A stretch of 64,000 nucleotides of DNA from Blasia pusilla (Eukaryota > Marchantiophyta > Marchantiopsida > Blasiales): positions 64,790,001 to 64,854,000 of the forward strand of contig CM114271.1 in assembly GCA_050084515.1 (NCBI GenBank). Direction: 5' to 3'. This document shows positions 44,967 to 55,899 of the stretch, piece by piece. The stretch's first letter is position 1. Each line of letters begins with the position of its first letter. Position numbers and translations under genes: made by a program. The notes below the pieces were generated by a model. It was not told the DNA's origin and searched no databases. It saw only the letters and a program-made list of their open reading frames with translations.

Positions 44967-46159
44967 GTGACCTCAGACCGTAAAGTATGGAATCTCCTAC
45001 CTCTACCAAATGGTCAATACAGAGTTTACGGCCTGCCCCTGAATTCGTCTGTTTCCCAAGTAGACGGTCTAGAATTTCCTAGTGCTCTGAGCTCTACGTT
45101 TGCAACTCCAAGCTCTGCAGATCCGGCTTTGACTCCAACTTCGCACGCTCGTAACAATGTTGTTTTTCCAGAAGACATTCCGGATGTTATCAACCTCAGT
45201 GGATCTGTTGGGCACCAATCGGGCCCTCTGTCCGCCTACTCGTTCCTCTTGCGCGTATGAGGCAATAGTTTGCTTTCGTCTCTGCCCTTGAAAATGTTTA
45301 AGCACATTCTTGTCGACGAGCTGCCGCCCACGTACGATGGTAATTGCATTTTTGAGTTGCCTCCACTTGCTGCTCCTGCTCAAAAGAAGGATGGAGGACG
45401 CCTGAAGGGTATGGACAGAAAGTCTGATTGTCATCGATGGTGCAGGCTTCAACGGAACAGTGCTTCAATTCCAGATGGTCCTTGGATTGTCTCCCTCCGC
45501 CAATGCGTGGGAGCCTTGGAGTGTAGAAGTCCAGCATGCCCGTATCTAGAGCGCAATGGGCGAGTCAATACGTCGCAATTCCCTCCCAAGAATGCAGAAA
45601 CTCCATACGAGGTCGGTGCCACCATACCGCGGGGAGGCCATCGATGTCCTCATTGTCGGGATCGCCCTTCTGCGTTGGAGCGTGTCTGCATACATATTTT
45701 TCATTGTCCACGACTTGGGCTCCACGCCGAGTATACAAGGTGGGAAGTTCATGTTGGCTCCCACACTCATCCTGTGACCGATGCAATTCAAAGACACATC
45801 AAGGAGGATGTGGCGAAGAAAGTAGCCGAGGTCTACAGAAACTCTCCGGGTTCAAAGCCCGGAGTGATCAAGCTCACAACGGCATCACAAATTTGTGAAC
45901 AATTGCTTGGAATCCCTCGACAGGGCAAGATCACGGCGGTTGAGGAGAAACAACTCTAGGAAAATCTCGCATTTCTCACTGATCCTGAATGCTTCCGGAA
46001 TTTGCTGCGTCAAATACGGGTACTGGATGGAAAGACGGCCGAAATGGATGCCATTGCTAGAATCAAGGCCAACTCTAGACTTCCTGGACTGGACGACCAT
46101 TGCCTGGGATTTGGGGACTCAAAACCTTTGATCGTTTCACGAGGATCGGGGATCAATTG
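44967..46159 (+). pseudogene. MULE-like transposase N-terminal zinc region, decayed
   Basis: Two frames (44,967-45,260 and 45,270-45,959) separated by a stop, and a further frame to ~46,159 after a TAG at 45,957. The second frame contains paired cysteines (VGALECRSPACPYLERNGR, then GGHRCPHCRDRP) and WEVHVGSHTHPVTD, a C2..HxH arrangement resembling FLYWCH/WRKY-GCM1 zinc domains of MULE transposases. The remainder (LPGLDDHCLGFGD ... FFCPNESCAFWKS) matches the window's left end. No DDE core is present. The assignment is by motif style and by the SWIM block 220 bp downstream. Confidence 0.45.
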
Positions 46160-46379
46160 AAGTACTTCTTCTGCCCAAATGAATCTTGCGCTTTCTGGAA
46201 GTCTTATTCGGCTGCCATTGGAGCTCCGAGGAATACCCCTATGATTTGGCCCATCGCCGCAGACTAAACCTTGATCGTGATGCTCCAAATGAATCTTGCG
46301 CTAGCCTTATCCGAGCGCCTGAGGGGAATTGCACTCAACTCAAGGAAGTGGACAATCTTACAAGTGTCAGTTTCAGACT

Positions 46380-47135
46380 CGTAGACGGATGAAGTTCGGG
46401 GCATGTTCACATTAGAGAGACCTTTGCATTTCATATTCAACCCAAGATTGATGTCAACATGTACCCGGAGAAGGTGGATGATCTCAATCCACTATTTCTG
46501 TTTGAGTCTAGAAATGGGGTGAAGAGAAACAGAATGTGTAGGCCAACCGTGGAGAGAGCAAAGCGAATTGCATCAGCTCGGGAGGCAAAAATGGAGATCA
46601 TCGCCACGAAAGATGTCTTGAGTGGCAATGGAATAGGAAGGATGTATTGGGAAAGGAACAACACTGTAAATTCAAGTGTCACATGGGTGTATGTGGTGCA
46701 CATCTGTTGCTTTCCCACATGTTCATGTGATGACTTTGTCCAAAGAGAGACAAGTGGCAAAAGTTATTTCCCTTGTAAGCACATGTACTATGTGTTGCTG
46801 GTAGTTTTAAGAGAGTCCAAGGTAGGAGTAGGAATCCACCAACCAATTATGTCCCTCAAAGAAGTGCGAAGTATTTTAAACAAACCACTTTGAGGATGCA
46901 AAATGAGGTTTTAGATTGTACTTTTATTTTTCCTCAACCTTCACTTTGAGCTTGAACTCTATTCAGCCCGGGGCAAATGATAGATTGTTTCCAGACCTTG
47001 GATGGAAAAAGTGATTGGTTCCACACTTATGATTCTACTAATTTTTCAGTTTTCTAAATTTTGTGCAATTTGCAACCGGTCGGACTCAGATGGGTTGCCA
47101 CAATATGGAAGAGGAAAAAAAAAATGTGGGACTGC
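46380..47135 (+). pseudogene. MULE-type SWIM zinc-finger block, copy 2
   Basis: The frame 46,459-46,893 gives MYPEKVDDLNPLFLFESRNG, RKRMCRPTVERAK-type residues, CFPTCSCDDFVQRE and PCKHMYYVLLVVLRESK. All four SWIM ligands are kept (CxC, CxH), unlike copy 1. The block after the stop (TTTGAGGATGCAAAATGAGG) and the single palindrome near 47,070 also match copy 1. Confidence 0.65.
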
Positions 47136-47219
47136 TTAATAACTGAGCAAAAAAGTGCAAAAACATTCACACAAAAAGTTTCCTCTCTTCAACCCAACGG
47201 AAACTCTCTTTAAAAAAAG

Positions 47220-47803
47220 CATCTATTTCGGTTGAAGGTAGTTTCCTCTCTCCTCTCTCCTCTCTTCCTCTCCTCTCACCGCACCTCTCAACCATGGAGT
47301 GTTCAAAATCAGACATCTCTTGCATCAGAACTCCATAGCTGTCTTTAGTAGTTCGGCAACACAATCTCCAAAAAGTTGATCTAAGGTAAATATGATGAGA
47401 GAGACTAGGAAAGAATCCAAAAATCTGAAAGGTTAGGCTCAAGATATGGAGCAAGAGGCACAAGGAGGAGCCAAGAAGTGCAATTGTCTAGCTGATATGG
47501 ATGTTTGCGAAAATGGACGGAGGAAGGTGTGTACGGATTGGGGAAGAGAAAGTAAAAAAGAGAAGAGAAACATATGCATTTTTAGCATTAGAGGGAGTAC
47601 ATAGACGATCACATTCGAAAAGACATAAAAAATGTTCAGCAAACTTTTACAAGCACCACCATCGTTTGAAAAAATATTCTCCTTTATTACATCCGAAAAA
47701 ATCTTGGAATTGTATATTTGATCTATTCTATGAAATCTTTTGCCTCATCATCAAATAACTCCCTACTCCAAACGCTGCACTTAAGATGGGTCGTTGAGTT
47801 CTT
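47220..47803 (-). repeat. Fragments of the ~8 kb unit (CT tract and last-exon tail)
   Basis: TCCTCTCTTCCTCTCCTCTC (~47,250-47,275) recalls the terminal tract. 47,597-47,803 (minus strand) equals the last codons and 3' flank of copies A, C and D: GTAAAAGTTTGCTGAAC, AATAAAGGAG (reverse complement ~47,680) and the GATGATGAGGCAAAAGATTT coding end. It stops at GTTCTTTG, just before a candidate LTR edge (TGTCGTGCG at 47,804). A partial fifth copy was probably broken by the gypsy insertion. Confidence 0.65.
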
Positions 47804-47907
47804 TGTCGTGCGAATCCCCATCGTCATACAACATACATCGCTGACATACCATACTCACATACATACATAACATAGATGAGAGTATCCACAAACGCAAGTG
47901 TACCACA
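47804..47907 (-). mobile_element. Candidate short 3' LTR of the methyltransferase-bearing gypsy element
   Basis: The segment starts TGTCGTGCG and ends TACCACA, so it has TG...CA ends. On its pol side lies a pyrimidine run (CTCGCCCCCC at ~47,910), which is a polypurine tract on the minus strand. About 104 bp would be a very short LTR. I found no partner copy near 55-57 kb, so the call is tentative. Confidence 0.35.
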
Positions 47908-48082
47908 ACTCGCCCCCCTAACTGGCGGTTAGGTCCCTCTAACTCCCAGGTAGCCCTATACATCTACTACATGCTATACACCTTCTTGGGTGCCCAAATC
48001 AGAAGGCCGGGTGCTAGGTTGCCCCATCGTTAGTCGCACATCTGTAATCCATATCATGCAAAGATCAAGTCGTCTACCTCTC

Positions 48083-48301
48083 CTAAGTACATCGAGGACA
48101 AACCCACCTTCCAGTAGGAACAACATCCAAACGTGGAGTCAAACACATCATGTGCCAACCCCTAGAACACCGATCACACACCAACATACGGGCTGCGTTA
48201 CCAACAGACCCACACAACATGCACCTCAAGCTAGCACGTATCATGGTTAAGCTTGGGTCAACAGTACCATCCACAAATTTGGAAGATGACATGGCGCACA
48301 A
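48083..48301 (-). pseudogene. PHD finger at the C-terminus of the gypsy polyprotein
   Basis: CMLCGSVGNAARMLVCDRC, then SRGWHMMC and GRWVCPRCT form a full C4HC3 PHD signature (CxxC..CxxC-x4-HxxC..CxxC) ending at a stop. It overlaps the integrase C-terminal frame by about 50 bp in another frame, so a frameshift separates them. PHD fingers read histone H3 tails; at the end of an integrase such a module could guide insertion, as chromodomains do in chromoviruses. That role is inferred from position. Confidence 0.75.
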
Positions 48302-49039
48302 TTACGTACATGGTCCTTCCAAACAACTCCATCACAACCCTCCAATATGAGAACTCCAGAAGCTAACACCTCATGCACTCGTAAAATAGTGCGGCCTGCC
48401 GTCACATCCAACGTTGTCGGGGCAATCTGCTGAAAATAGACATAGTCCCCCACATGGAACCTACAAATCGATGGTCGATAACCTCCACCCGAATGGTTGC
48501 ATACCGCAACGTATCCCCTGTGTTGAGCAATGGCAAGATTCTCAAAGGCTGTTGGCATAACTCTCCGAAAGAGCTCCGCCCGCTGAGAACACACCCTCAT
48601 CCACATCTCTGGGTCATCAAGGTCCACCACCTCACTAGACTCCCGACGCAATTGCTTTGGCTTGGCAAGTCCGGATCTTGGCCGTATAATGTAGAAAATA
48701 AGGTGAGAAGGAAGCCAAGGATGCTTGGCGATCGAACCTTTACCCCATGGCTAACCATGGCAATCGAATATCCGGTCTCCAAGATGCCCTTCAGAGGCCG
48801 GACTTGCGCAATGCCCTCTTCACCGTCCTGAACCACACGCTCAGCCAAACCATCCGCCTCTGGATGATCTCGAGACGTGGTCCGATGATCAATCAACGCC
48901 TTGTCACACAAGACTGAAACTCACCTCAAACTCAGACCTGGTTGGTCAAGACTTCAGTGGTGCACCAAAATGACTAAGCACTCTATCTAGAAACGCATAC
49001 GTCGTTCCCTCACTTGCCTTGTCGGTAATGCCACCAACT
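48247..49039 (-). pseudogene. pol: Gypsy integrase core end and C-terminal barrel
   Basis: Peptides from different frames line up as ASEGTTYAFLDRVLSHFGAP, ALIDHRTTSRDHPEADGLAE (containing the last Glu of the DDE triad), then SEVVDLDDPEMWMRVCSQRA and FHVGDYVYFQQIAPTTLDVT, the usual C-terminal barrel. Several frameshifts and stops occur between 48,650 and 49,040. Confidence 0.7.
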
Positions 49040-50187
49040 CAATCCACTTGGAGAAGTGCTCCACCATCACCAACACATATCGATGATGTCGCAATCAATG
49101 GTAACGATCCGCAAAGTCCACACTCCAACAAGAACTCCAACCCCATAATAGGCAAGGGGTGTAATTGTGGTGTAGGGGCATTAAATGATGCCCTCACCCG
49201 GTCACAAACCATACAACGTGACACCAACTCGCTGCACTGAGTATGCATGCCACGCCACCAAATCTGGCCAAGGAGTAAGCTATACGTACGCTTTACCCCA
49301 AAATGTCCCAACTCCTCATGGGCATGTCGCACAATGCGCTCTCTCTGAGCCAAATGTGGTACTACTCGTATTCTACCATCCTCCCACATGCGGAGAATAT
49401 GTGTTCCCTCCAATCGATACCTCTTAGCACGTTGAAGAACACGGTCTCGCTCCTTGGCACTCACTATGCCTGGCACCCTACTGGTCCGTAGGAACTCCAA
49501 CACCAACGCATCATCATGAATATCACGCTGATCCGTACCACCATCTCCAACCTTAGGATCTGAAGGCTGGCCATCTACCCTCTGACTAGAGTAAGATATC
49601 ATGTGGTCCTCCATACTAGAGTCCACCCCTAACCAACATAAAAAGGCGGATGCATGCCAACCTAGCACCATCTCCTCATCAACCTCGCCATGCCATCTAG
49701 CCCCAGTTGTATCCTCTTGGCTAGTACATGGGTTCCTACTCAACCCATCAGCATCAAGGTTGGCAACTCCAGGTCTATGTACCACTTGGAAGTCATACTC
49801 CTGTAAGATAAGAGCCCACCGTGTAAGCTTCCCTGTAAGCTTGTCCGACTCCATCAACCACTTGAGCGGCTGGTGATCAGTAACAAGGGTAAACTGTGTG
49901 CCAAACAAGTAACACCTAAAGTGTGCCACAGCCCACACTACTGCCAAGCACTCTCCCTCATATGAACTATAGCGCGACTCTGCTGCATTATTCGAACGAC
50001 TTGCATAGGCCACCACAAACTCCATGTGCTCATCATCATGTTGTGTCAACACCGCTCCAAGTCCCAACCTACTCCAATCAATGTGTAACTGAAATGGGCG
50101 CCCTCTGATAGGTCTCCTCAAGATAGGCGCCGCCACCAACTGGGCCTTAAGCTCCCAAAAGCTCTCTCGATCATCTCCCAGTGCCAC
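49039..50187 (-). pseudogene. pol: Gypsy RNase H and integrase zinc domain
   Basis: A 382-codon open frame. RNase H: FQLHIDWSRLGLGAVLTQHD, YSSYEGECLAVVWAVAHFRC, LVTDHQPLKWLM, HRPGVANLDADGLSR. Integrase zinc domain: HAHEELGHFGVKRTY ... ELVSRCMVCDRVRAS, with all HHCC ligands. This is the best-preserved part of the element and suggests a fairly recent copy compared with the pol at 9.8-13.4 kb. Confidence 0.85.
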
Positions 50188-51046
50188 TCTTGATCTGATT
50201 TCAACAATTGGTTCAAAGGCTTTGCCATAGCACTAAATCCCTTCACATACCTCCGATAGTAGTTCGCCAATCCCATGAATGCTCGAACTCTACTCACATC
50301 TACCGGACGCGGAATAAGTGCAATAGCCTCCACCTTTGCTTGCTGAACTCCCAAACCACCTGGATAGATCACATGACCCAAGTACTCAACATCCTCATGG
50401 AAGAACTTAAACGTAGACCATGAGCTTTCAACCGCTCAAACACCATCTGCAAATGTATCTGATGCTCCTCCACCGTGTTACTGAACACCAAGATATCATC
50501 AATATAACACCGAACAAAATCCAACCCTGCTAGGATCCTGTCCATCACTCTTTGAAACTCGGCAGGTGCATTCTTCAACCCAAAGGGTAAGAATTTCCAC
50601 TGGTACAAACAATCCTTGCCATGAGAGTTGACACCCCAAAATGTTGTCTTGGCCTTGTCACTCTCCCGAATCGGCAATTGATGGTATCCTGCCCGAAGAT
50701 CCAAAGTACTGAAAATCTTTGCCTGTCCCACCACATCAAAGATCTCCTCAGGTGTAGGCATGGCATACCTATCGGCCTTGGTTTGCCGATTGATAGGACG
50801 GTAATCTCCACACATCCGCCTATCCGTGTAGTTGCCATGCATATCCTTTTTAGCAGGCATGATAGTGGCTGATGCATACTCTCCATGCGACAACTCCACT
50901 AATCCATCCTCCAAAAGGTCCAACGTCCTACTCTGAATCAGGTCCCTCTCCATATCACTATATCGGTAGGGACGACGGAAGATTGGCGTATCTCTAGCCA
51001 AATCAATCCGTATACCGGGTCCAACCAGAGAACCCAACTCCTTCAT
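50118..51046 (-). pseudogene. pol: Gypsy reverse transcriptase with intact YIDD
   Basis: Frame 51,046-50,369 has IMPAKKDMHGNYTDRRMCGD, YRPINRQTKADRYAMPTPEE, FSTLDLRAGYHQLPI, LPFGLKNAPAEFQRVMDRIL and FVRCYIDDILVFSNT. The catalytic aspartates are intact. A one-base shift moves the thumb region to the overlapping frame ending at 50,118 (VRAFMGLANYYRRYVKGFSA). Confidence 0.88.
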
Positions 51047-51318
51047 GCTAAAGGCAAAACAACTCCTATAAGCATGTAGGAACCGTGTCAGCGTCGTTTC
51101 TCACCTCCCGTAAGCTTGGGCCCAAGTAATGGCTCCCAAGTCTCCTCCACTAGCATACTAGAGGGAGAGGCGATGCCATTGGTTTAACATAACCCCCTCA
51201 CAAGATGATACACCCTTAGCTACACCATCATCTCGAGCAAATAACTCCTCCTCCAAAGATGAGCAACCAACTCCACATGCCCAACCATTACATCCCATTT
51301 ACTCCAAGGATGCAAAAA

Positions 51319-52395
51319 CTACTCTCTCTGCGCTTGACCGATGCCTCTACCGCCCCGGTAGCCATCGAAGCTCATTACAAGGGGTGGAAGACCCACAGAC
51401 ATAGTCGAAGTCGATCTTTGCTCGGCCATACCAAGACTCAAAATCCAAGTCAAACAATTCAGGTCCATGGCTTGACCCAACACATGACGTCGTGAAGCCT
51501 CGAGAAATAGAAGCAACATTTGCCACGCCACTAGTAAATCCCCATCGCGACGCTCTCTCTTATCAGCGTTAGGCTCCACCAATCGTCGTTGATATGAGAA
51601 TCCCATACAAGCCCGGACCACCTTCCCTGTAGGCATGTGACGCAGGGAAAACTCACAAATGTGGGTAGTGCCATCCTAGGCTGGCCCACACGGTTCACTG
51701 CGCCATGGGTGACCGATCAATAATCCTCACCACTTGAGAAAGTCGCCCAAGATCAAGATACTATCCATTTGAAGCGAGGATCCCGCCTTTGCATCAAATG
51801 CTCAACGTAGAACCTCCTAGGCAACAAGTTTGTCCACCACAGCGTGGGACGATGTGCACTTGAGCCAACTCGCTGCATCCAACAACAACGCTGGTCCAAT
51901 CCAAGACCGCACTCATGAACACTCGCCATCATCCGGTCCGAGTGTCACCCAACAATGGAACATTCTCGAATGTAAGCTAGAGCACGTGTCGATGAACTGA
52001 AGATGTCGTAACACCCGTAACATCTCCCAAAACAATCGAGACCTAGGGTCATGTAATCGCTCACCACGACCAAAGACGTGTATGACCCGACATGGCCATC
52101 CAGCAATCACCAAATCCACAGGACCAACCCTCTCAAGGTCCTGCGCTTCAACAATGCAATGTGTGATGGTAAAGCACGCTGGTACCCACGAATAGCTGAT
52201 GGCGGCAACAACTCAGGATATCTCCGCATCAATCGACCAATATGTCGGGATGAGACTCTCTGGCCGTCTCATCTCGCTCCCACATACACGTATCTCCGAC
52301 AGAATACCGGCCCGCAACATCGCCGCCAAACCGGTGCTAATCCCACCAAAGAGATCTAACACACAAATGCTCTCCGGCGGATCTTTGCCATACAA
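51319..52395 (-). pseudogene. C5-DNA methyltransferase region inside the gypsy polyprotein
   Basis: Motif I is VLDLFGGISTGLAAMLRAGI (about 52,360-52,300). Motif IV is GPVDLVIAGWPCRV, with the catalytic Pro-Cys at about 52,090, followed by HDPRSRLFWEMLRVLRHLQ. A motif VIII-like AHRPTLWWTNLLPRR can be read near 51,820, and a C-terminal RRHVLGQAMDLNCLTWILSL near 51,450. Spacing and order are those of DNMT3/DRM-type enzymes. The pieces lie in different frames, so this copy has frameshifts and is probably inactive. It sits between gag and RT on the same strand as both. Cytosine methyltransferases captured by eukaryotic retrotransposons are known (de Mendoza and colleagues, 2018); this looks like such a case. 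Confidence 0.82.
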
Positions 52396-53990
52396 TGGGT
52401 GTAGTATCCAAAGGGGATAACAATCTGGGCAGAAGTAGGAGTCCGTGGGGCCTCCTCTTCCTCGTGAGGTATGACCTCACACCAAGCCTCTGCACTAGGC
52501 GTCGCCTCTGCCCGTTGTGCACCGCTGAACTCCAAAGTGGCACATCCAACGATGAGGATGCCTTTGCTGCAAAAATAGGGACCTCCTCTACCTCCTCATG
52601 CGCAGGAGAATCCATAGCGTAAACATTACCCTCCAAAAGTCTCCGGCCAAGTGACTACTCCACTAAAACCAGCCAGATGCTAACACCTTTGTTGGGGAAG
52701 ACCCTCTGGTCGAGCCCCAGAAATAAATCTCATAGGAACTTGGCTCATACATCCATCCCGACCTGCCAACCTGGTCTATAAGACGCTATCTCACCCAATA
52801 ATCCATCTGAAAACCCATCGGGTACAACATCGCTCCTCCAACTAGTACATCATACGACTCGGTGATGTGACTACCGCAGATACTCCCAACCGGGAGCTAT
52901 CATCGCATGATCTGGTCTCAACTGTCTAAAACTTCTCCGTGTCATGAATTGAGACCTATCATTGGCTCCTCCAAGTGATGTTTGAATCTGGAATGGGCAA
53001 GGCTCAAGCTCGACCTCGAATACCCAAACCAATACATGCCGCCTTTCCCAACATCAAAGGTGGGCACCGAGTCTAACAAGACTCTATCTGGTCTATACAC
53101 ATCTGTAGGACTCACCAATCGGAAGATCCCACTCAGTTGTCCAACATACATACACCAGGTGTAAGCCTCTCACGATTAATGGTGGCCGGGCCGGGTAATG
53201 CATCCATCTTCGCCATTCTTTGCCTACCAAGTAGCACCGGTACTCAATGCTACTCGACATAGAGGATTGCTCCACCGCAACATCCTCATCCACCTCAACA
53301 CGTAGCAAGATAACACCCCACGTTCACACAATGTGGTCGCTAGCTGAAATATAGAGCTAAGTCAACTCCTAAAGCCATCACTCCGTGGCGAAAACAATGG
53401 GGATCCCAACACCGAAGTTGTCATCCGCAATCTTGATCGATCTTTGCATCCGTGTCTACAACACGCGATGTAGATGCCTCGATCCCCACTGTCGGCTCAA
53501 TAGGTGCGTAGGAACCATGGATGGAGTCCTAAGCACCTCAGACAACAAGAATGATTGGGAAGCCTAGCCCGCCTCCCGGCCCTCCCCCTGTCGTGGGTCC
53601 AACTCCACAAGTAGCACCACGTGGCTCGACGCTCGAGTGGCTCCTCTAAATAGCACTGGTGATGCCTCAACTTTGTCCGCACTCGCCATATAAGAGAGAT
53701 CATCCCTCCATAAGAGGTGGAAGCCCTGCTCCCGAACCTGATCTATCTTTGGATACCGACCATAGTAGCCAACTCGCTCCAATCTGCTCAATCTGGCGAC
53801 CATAGCGACTCTGTCAGAGTGGTAGAGGTAGCCACCGTAGGCTCTCCAACCACTGGTCCACCTCTACCACCCTTACCACCTCTACCACCTCGGCCTCTCG
53901 GAGCTACTCCACCACGGCCACGGCCGATCTCAACGGATGAAGATCAAAGCAACGCTCTCGAGGATGACCTAGTCTCCCGCAATGATCACA
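52396..53990 (-). pseudogene. Unassigned polyprotein segment between gag and methyltransferase
   Basis: Minus-strand open pieces such as YPKIDQVREQGFHLLWRDDL, VEASPVLFRGATRASSHVVL, EYRCYLVGKEWRRWMHYPAR and PLIVRGLHLVYVCWTTEWDL suggest decayed coding sequence. They are hydrophobic and charged in a protein-like pattern but match no protease or chromatin-domain motif I can name. An aspartic protease would be expected here and I cannot find D-S/T-G. The region could be an N-terminal extension of the methyltransferase. Confidence 0.35.
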
Positions 53991-55287
53991 CTAAGTTGGG
54001 GCCGACTGAGGCCCATCCTCCAAAGTCCGTCTCCCATCCTCTTGGGGACAAAACTTCCTAACATGATCACCTCCACATGTCCAACATGATTGTCCTTGCT
54101 GCGGGGCAGCAAATGAAGGCAATGGTCTCTGCACAAATGTCCCTCTAGGACTTGGCGAGGTCGCGTGTACCCCCACGACTCCCACTACTACTACCACCAC
54201 CACTACTACGAGACTGTGAGGTGGGCGGCTGAACACGAGAAGTAGTAGTTGTATCCCTACTGAATGCGGATGTCACCACTCTCTCCTTCACCATGTTAAG
54301 CTCAATCTTCTCAGATAGAGCAAACACATGGGTCAATGTGGGTGAATCATCACTCATAAGAGTAGCATCACGTACCCTACGGCGCAAATCTCTGTCCAAG
54401 ATCCCATACCAAAATGGATTGCACTGATCTTGAGTCCACACCAGGTAATCGAAATCAAGCGTCGCCGATCTGGCGTGTATGCCTCACGAAGACTCTCACC
54501 GTCTTTCGCTCAAAGTCTGAAAGATTCCTCAACTTCTCCGTCTTCACTCCTTGATAGTTCTTCTTCAACCTCTTGAAGAACTCTGCAACCGGGCTAAACG
54601 ATGGTGGGGCACTAGTACCTCCACTAGTACCCCCACTAGTACCTCCACTGGTACCCCCACTCCGGCTCGTACTCGTACCACTCAGCGTCGGGCTGGCTGG
54701 CATAGTAGGAGCACTACTACCAATACCACCATGGGTGATAGACACATAGCGTGGAGACCAATATTGTCTCCATGCCTCAATCTCAACAACATGGTCCTTC
54801 CTAAACTCATGGTAATCATCCATGGGTGGTCCTTCAAAATCTTTGAAACAACCCTTCCAAGCCAAGAAGGGTGTAAACAACGTGGCGTTCGCAACATCTG
54901 CATATCACACCACGTATCAAACTCCTGCATGAAGTCCTCCAACTCAATGGTACCCACCGCACCGAGTATCGTCGTGGGCCCTTCATGGCCCCATATCCAC
55001 CGTCCATGTCCCAAATCAATGGAGTGCAACACTCGATAACAACGTAGAAGACTCGGTGTTTGGAACACCCTCGCCCTCCTCCTCTTCATCAACCGTCGGA
55101 AGTGGAAAAGGTAGCCGATACCTAAATCCACTCCGTGTGAAACCACCATCATCCGCACCACGGTCCCCAACCAGACCACCCGACAGCTCCGTGATGACCA
55201 ACGCCGATGCCGCACCACCACCAAATTACCCAAGTGACGTCGATGTCGCTCTACTATTGTAGCTCTACTAGCTATGGGTGTAGGCAA
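53991..55287 (-). pseudogene. gag: Gypsy gag with CCHC zinc knuckle
   Basis: Gag-like peptides in successive frames: LEDFMQEFDTWCDMQ, FLAWKGCFKDFEGPPMDDYH, EFFKRLKKNYQGVKTEKLRN, NPFWYGILDRDLRRRVRDAT and the knuckle CWTCGGDHVRKFC. A GT/ST-rich low-complexity linker (TSGGTSGGTSGGTS at ~54,600-54,660) is a tandem microsatellite in coding sequence. Its frames break at several points. The order gag, methyltransferase, RT is all minus strand. Confidence 0.7.
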
Positions 55288-55740
55288 CCTAACCTCTCAT
55301 CACCACAAGAAGACTCCCACGGTCTACTGGTCATCACTCCAGCCTCACTATCAGTAGCACAGAGGAGTAACACTACTATGGAAATCAGCGTCAACCCTAA
55401 CAATGGGCGCGCAAGCAAGAAGCACAATGGAGGGGATCCAAACACAGGAAATCCAACGACAACCCTCCAATCGCAAATGGAAATCAAGGTAACACAATCC
55501 ACCAAACGTGGTGCCCTCTGAATCCACAAAACCCACCACACAATTCTAACGCAATAGCTACTCCGCCGCGGGTCGATGACGTGCTAGTCGAACTCGCAGC
55601 ACCTGAAAATATCACCTGCATGGAGAGGCTACACCGTACTATGCGCTAGTGGTACATCAACCAAAAACCTGAGATGCATAAAGTGCCTAACACCTCTCCG
55701 AACAGCACCAAATGAGCTACAACAGTCTGTACACTGGCAT

Positions 55741-55800
55741 AGTTAAGAACTTAGCAGTTAAGCGTCCTCCAGGCATAATAGCCCAAAGATGGGTGACTAG
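55741..55800 (+). pseudogene. 5S rRNA-like relic
   Basis: GAACTTAGCAGTTAAGCGTC, then GATGGGTGACT about 30 bases later, parallels the plant 5S rRNA internal promoter (box A AGTTAAGCG and box C GATGGGTGACC) at nearly the right spacing. Upstream and downstream parts of 5S are not recognisable. In plants 5S-derived segments occur in Cassandra TRIM LTRs, so this may mark an LTR-type relic on the plus strand rather than a 5S gene. Confidence 0.55.
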
Positions 55801-55848
55801 TTATGCAAAACTCAAATCCTAAATCCTGCAAAAATTTCCTCACACCCA

Positions 55849-55872
55849 AGCAAGCAAGCCTGCTTGCTTGCT
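55849..55872. repeat. Perfect 11-bp-arm hairpin
   Basis: AGCAAGCAAGC, centre CT, then GCTTGCTTGCT. It is followed by CTCCTTG repeats (55,873-55,895). It lies 50 bp after the 5S-like relic. Confidence 0.7.
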
Positions 55873-55899
55873 CCTTGCTCCTTGCTCCTTACTCCGCCT

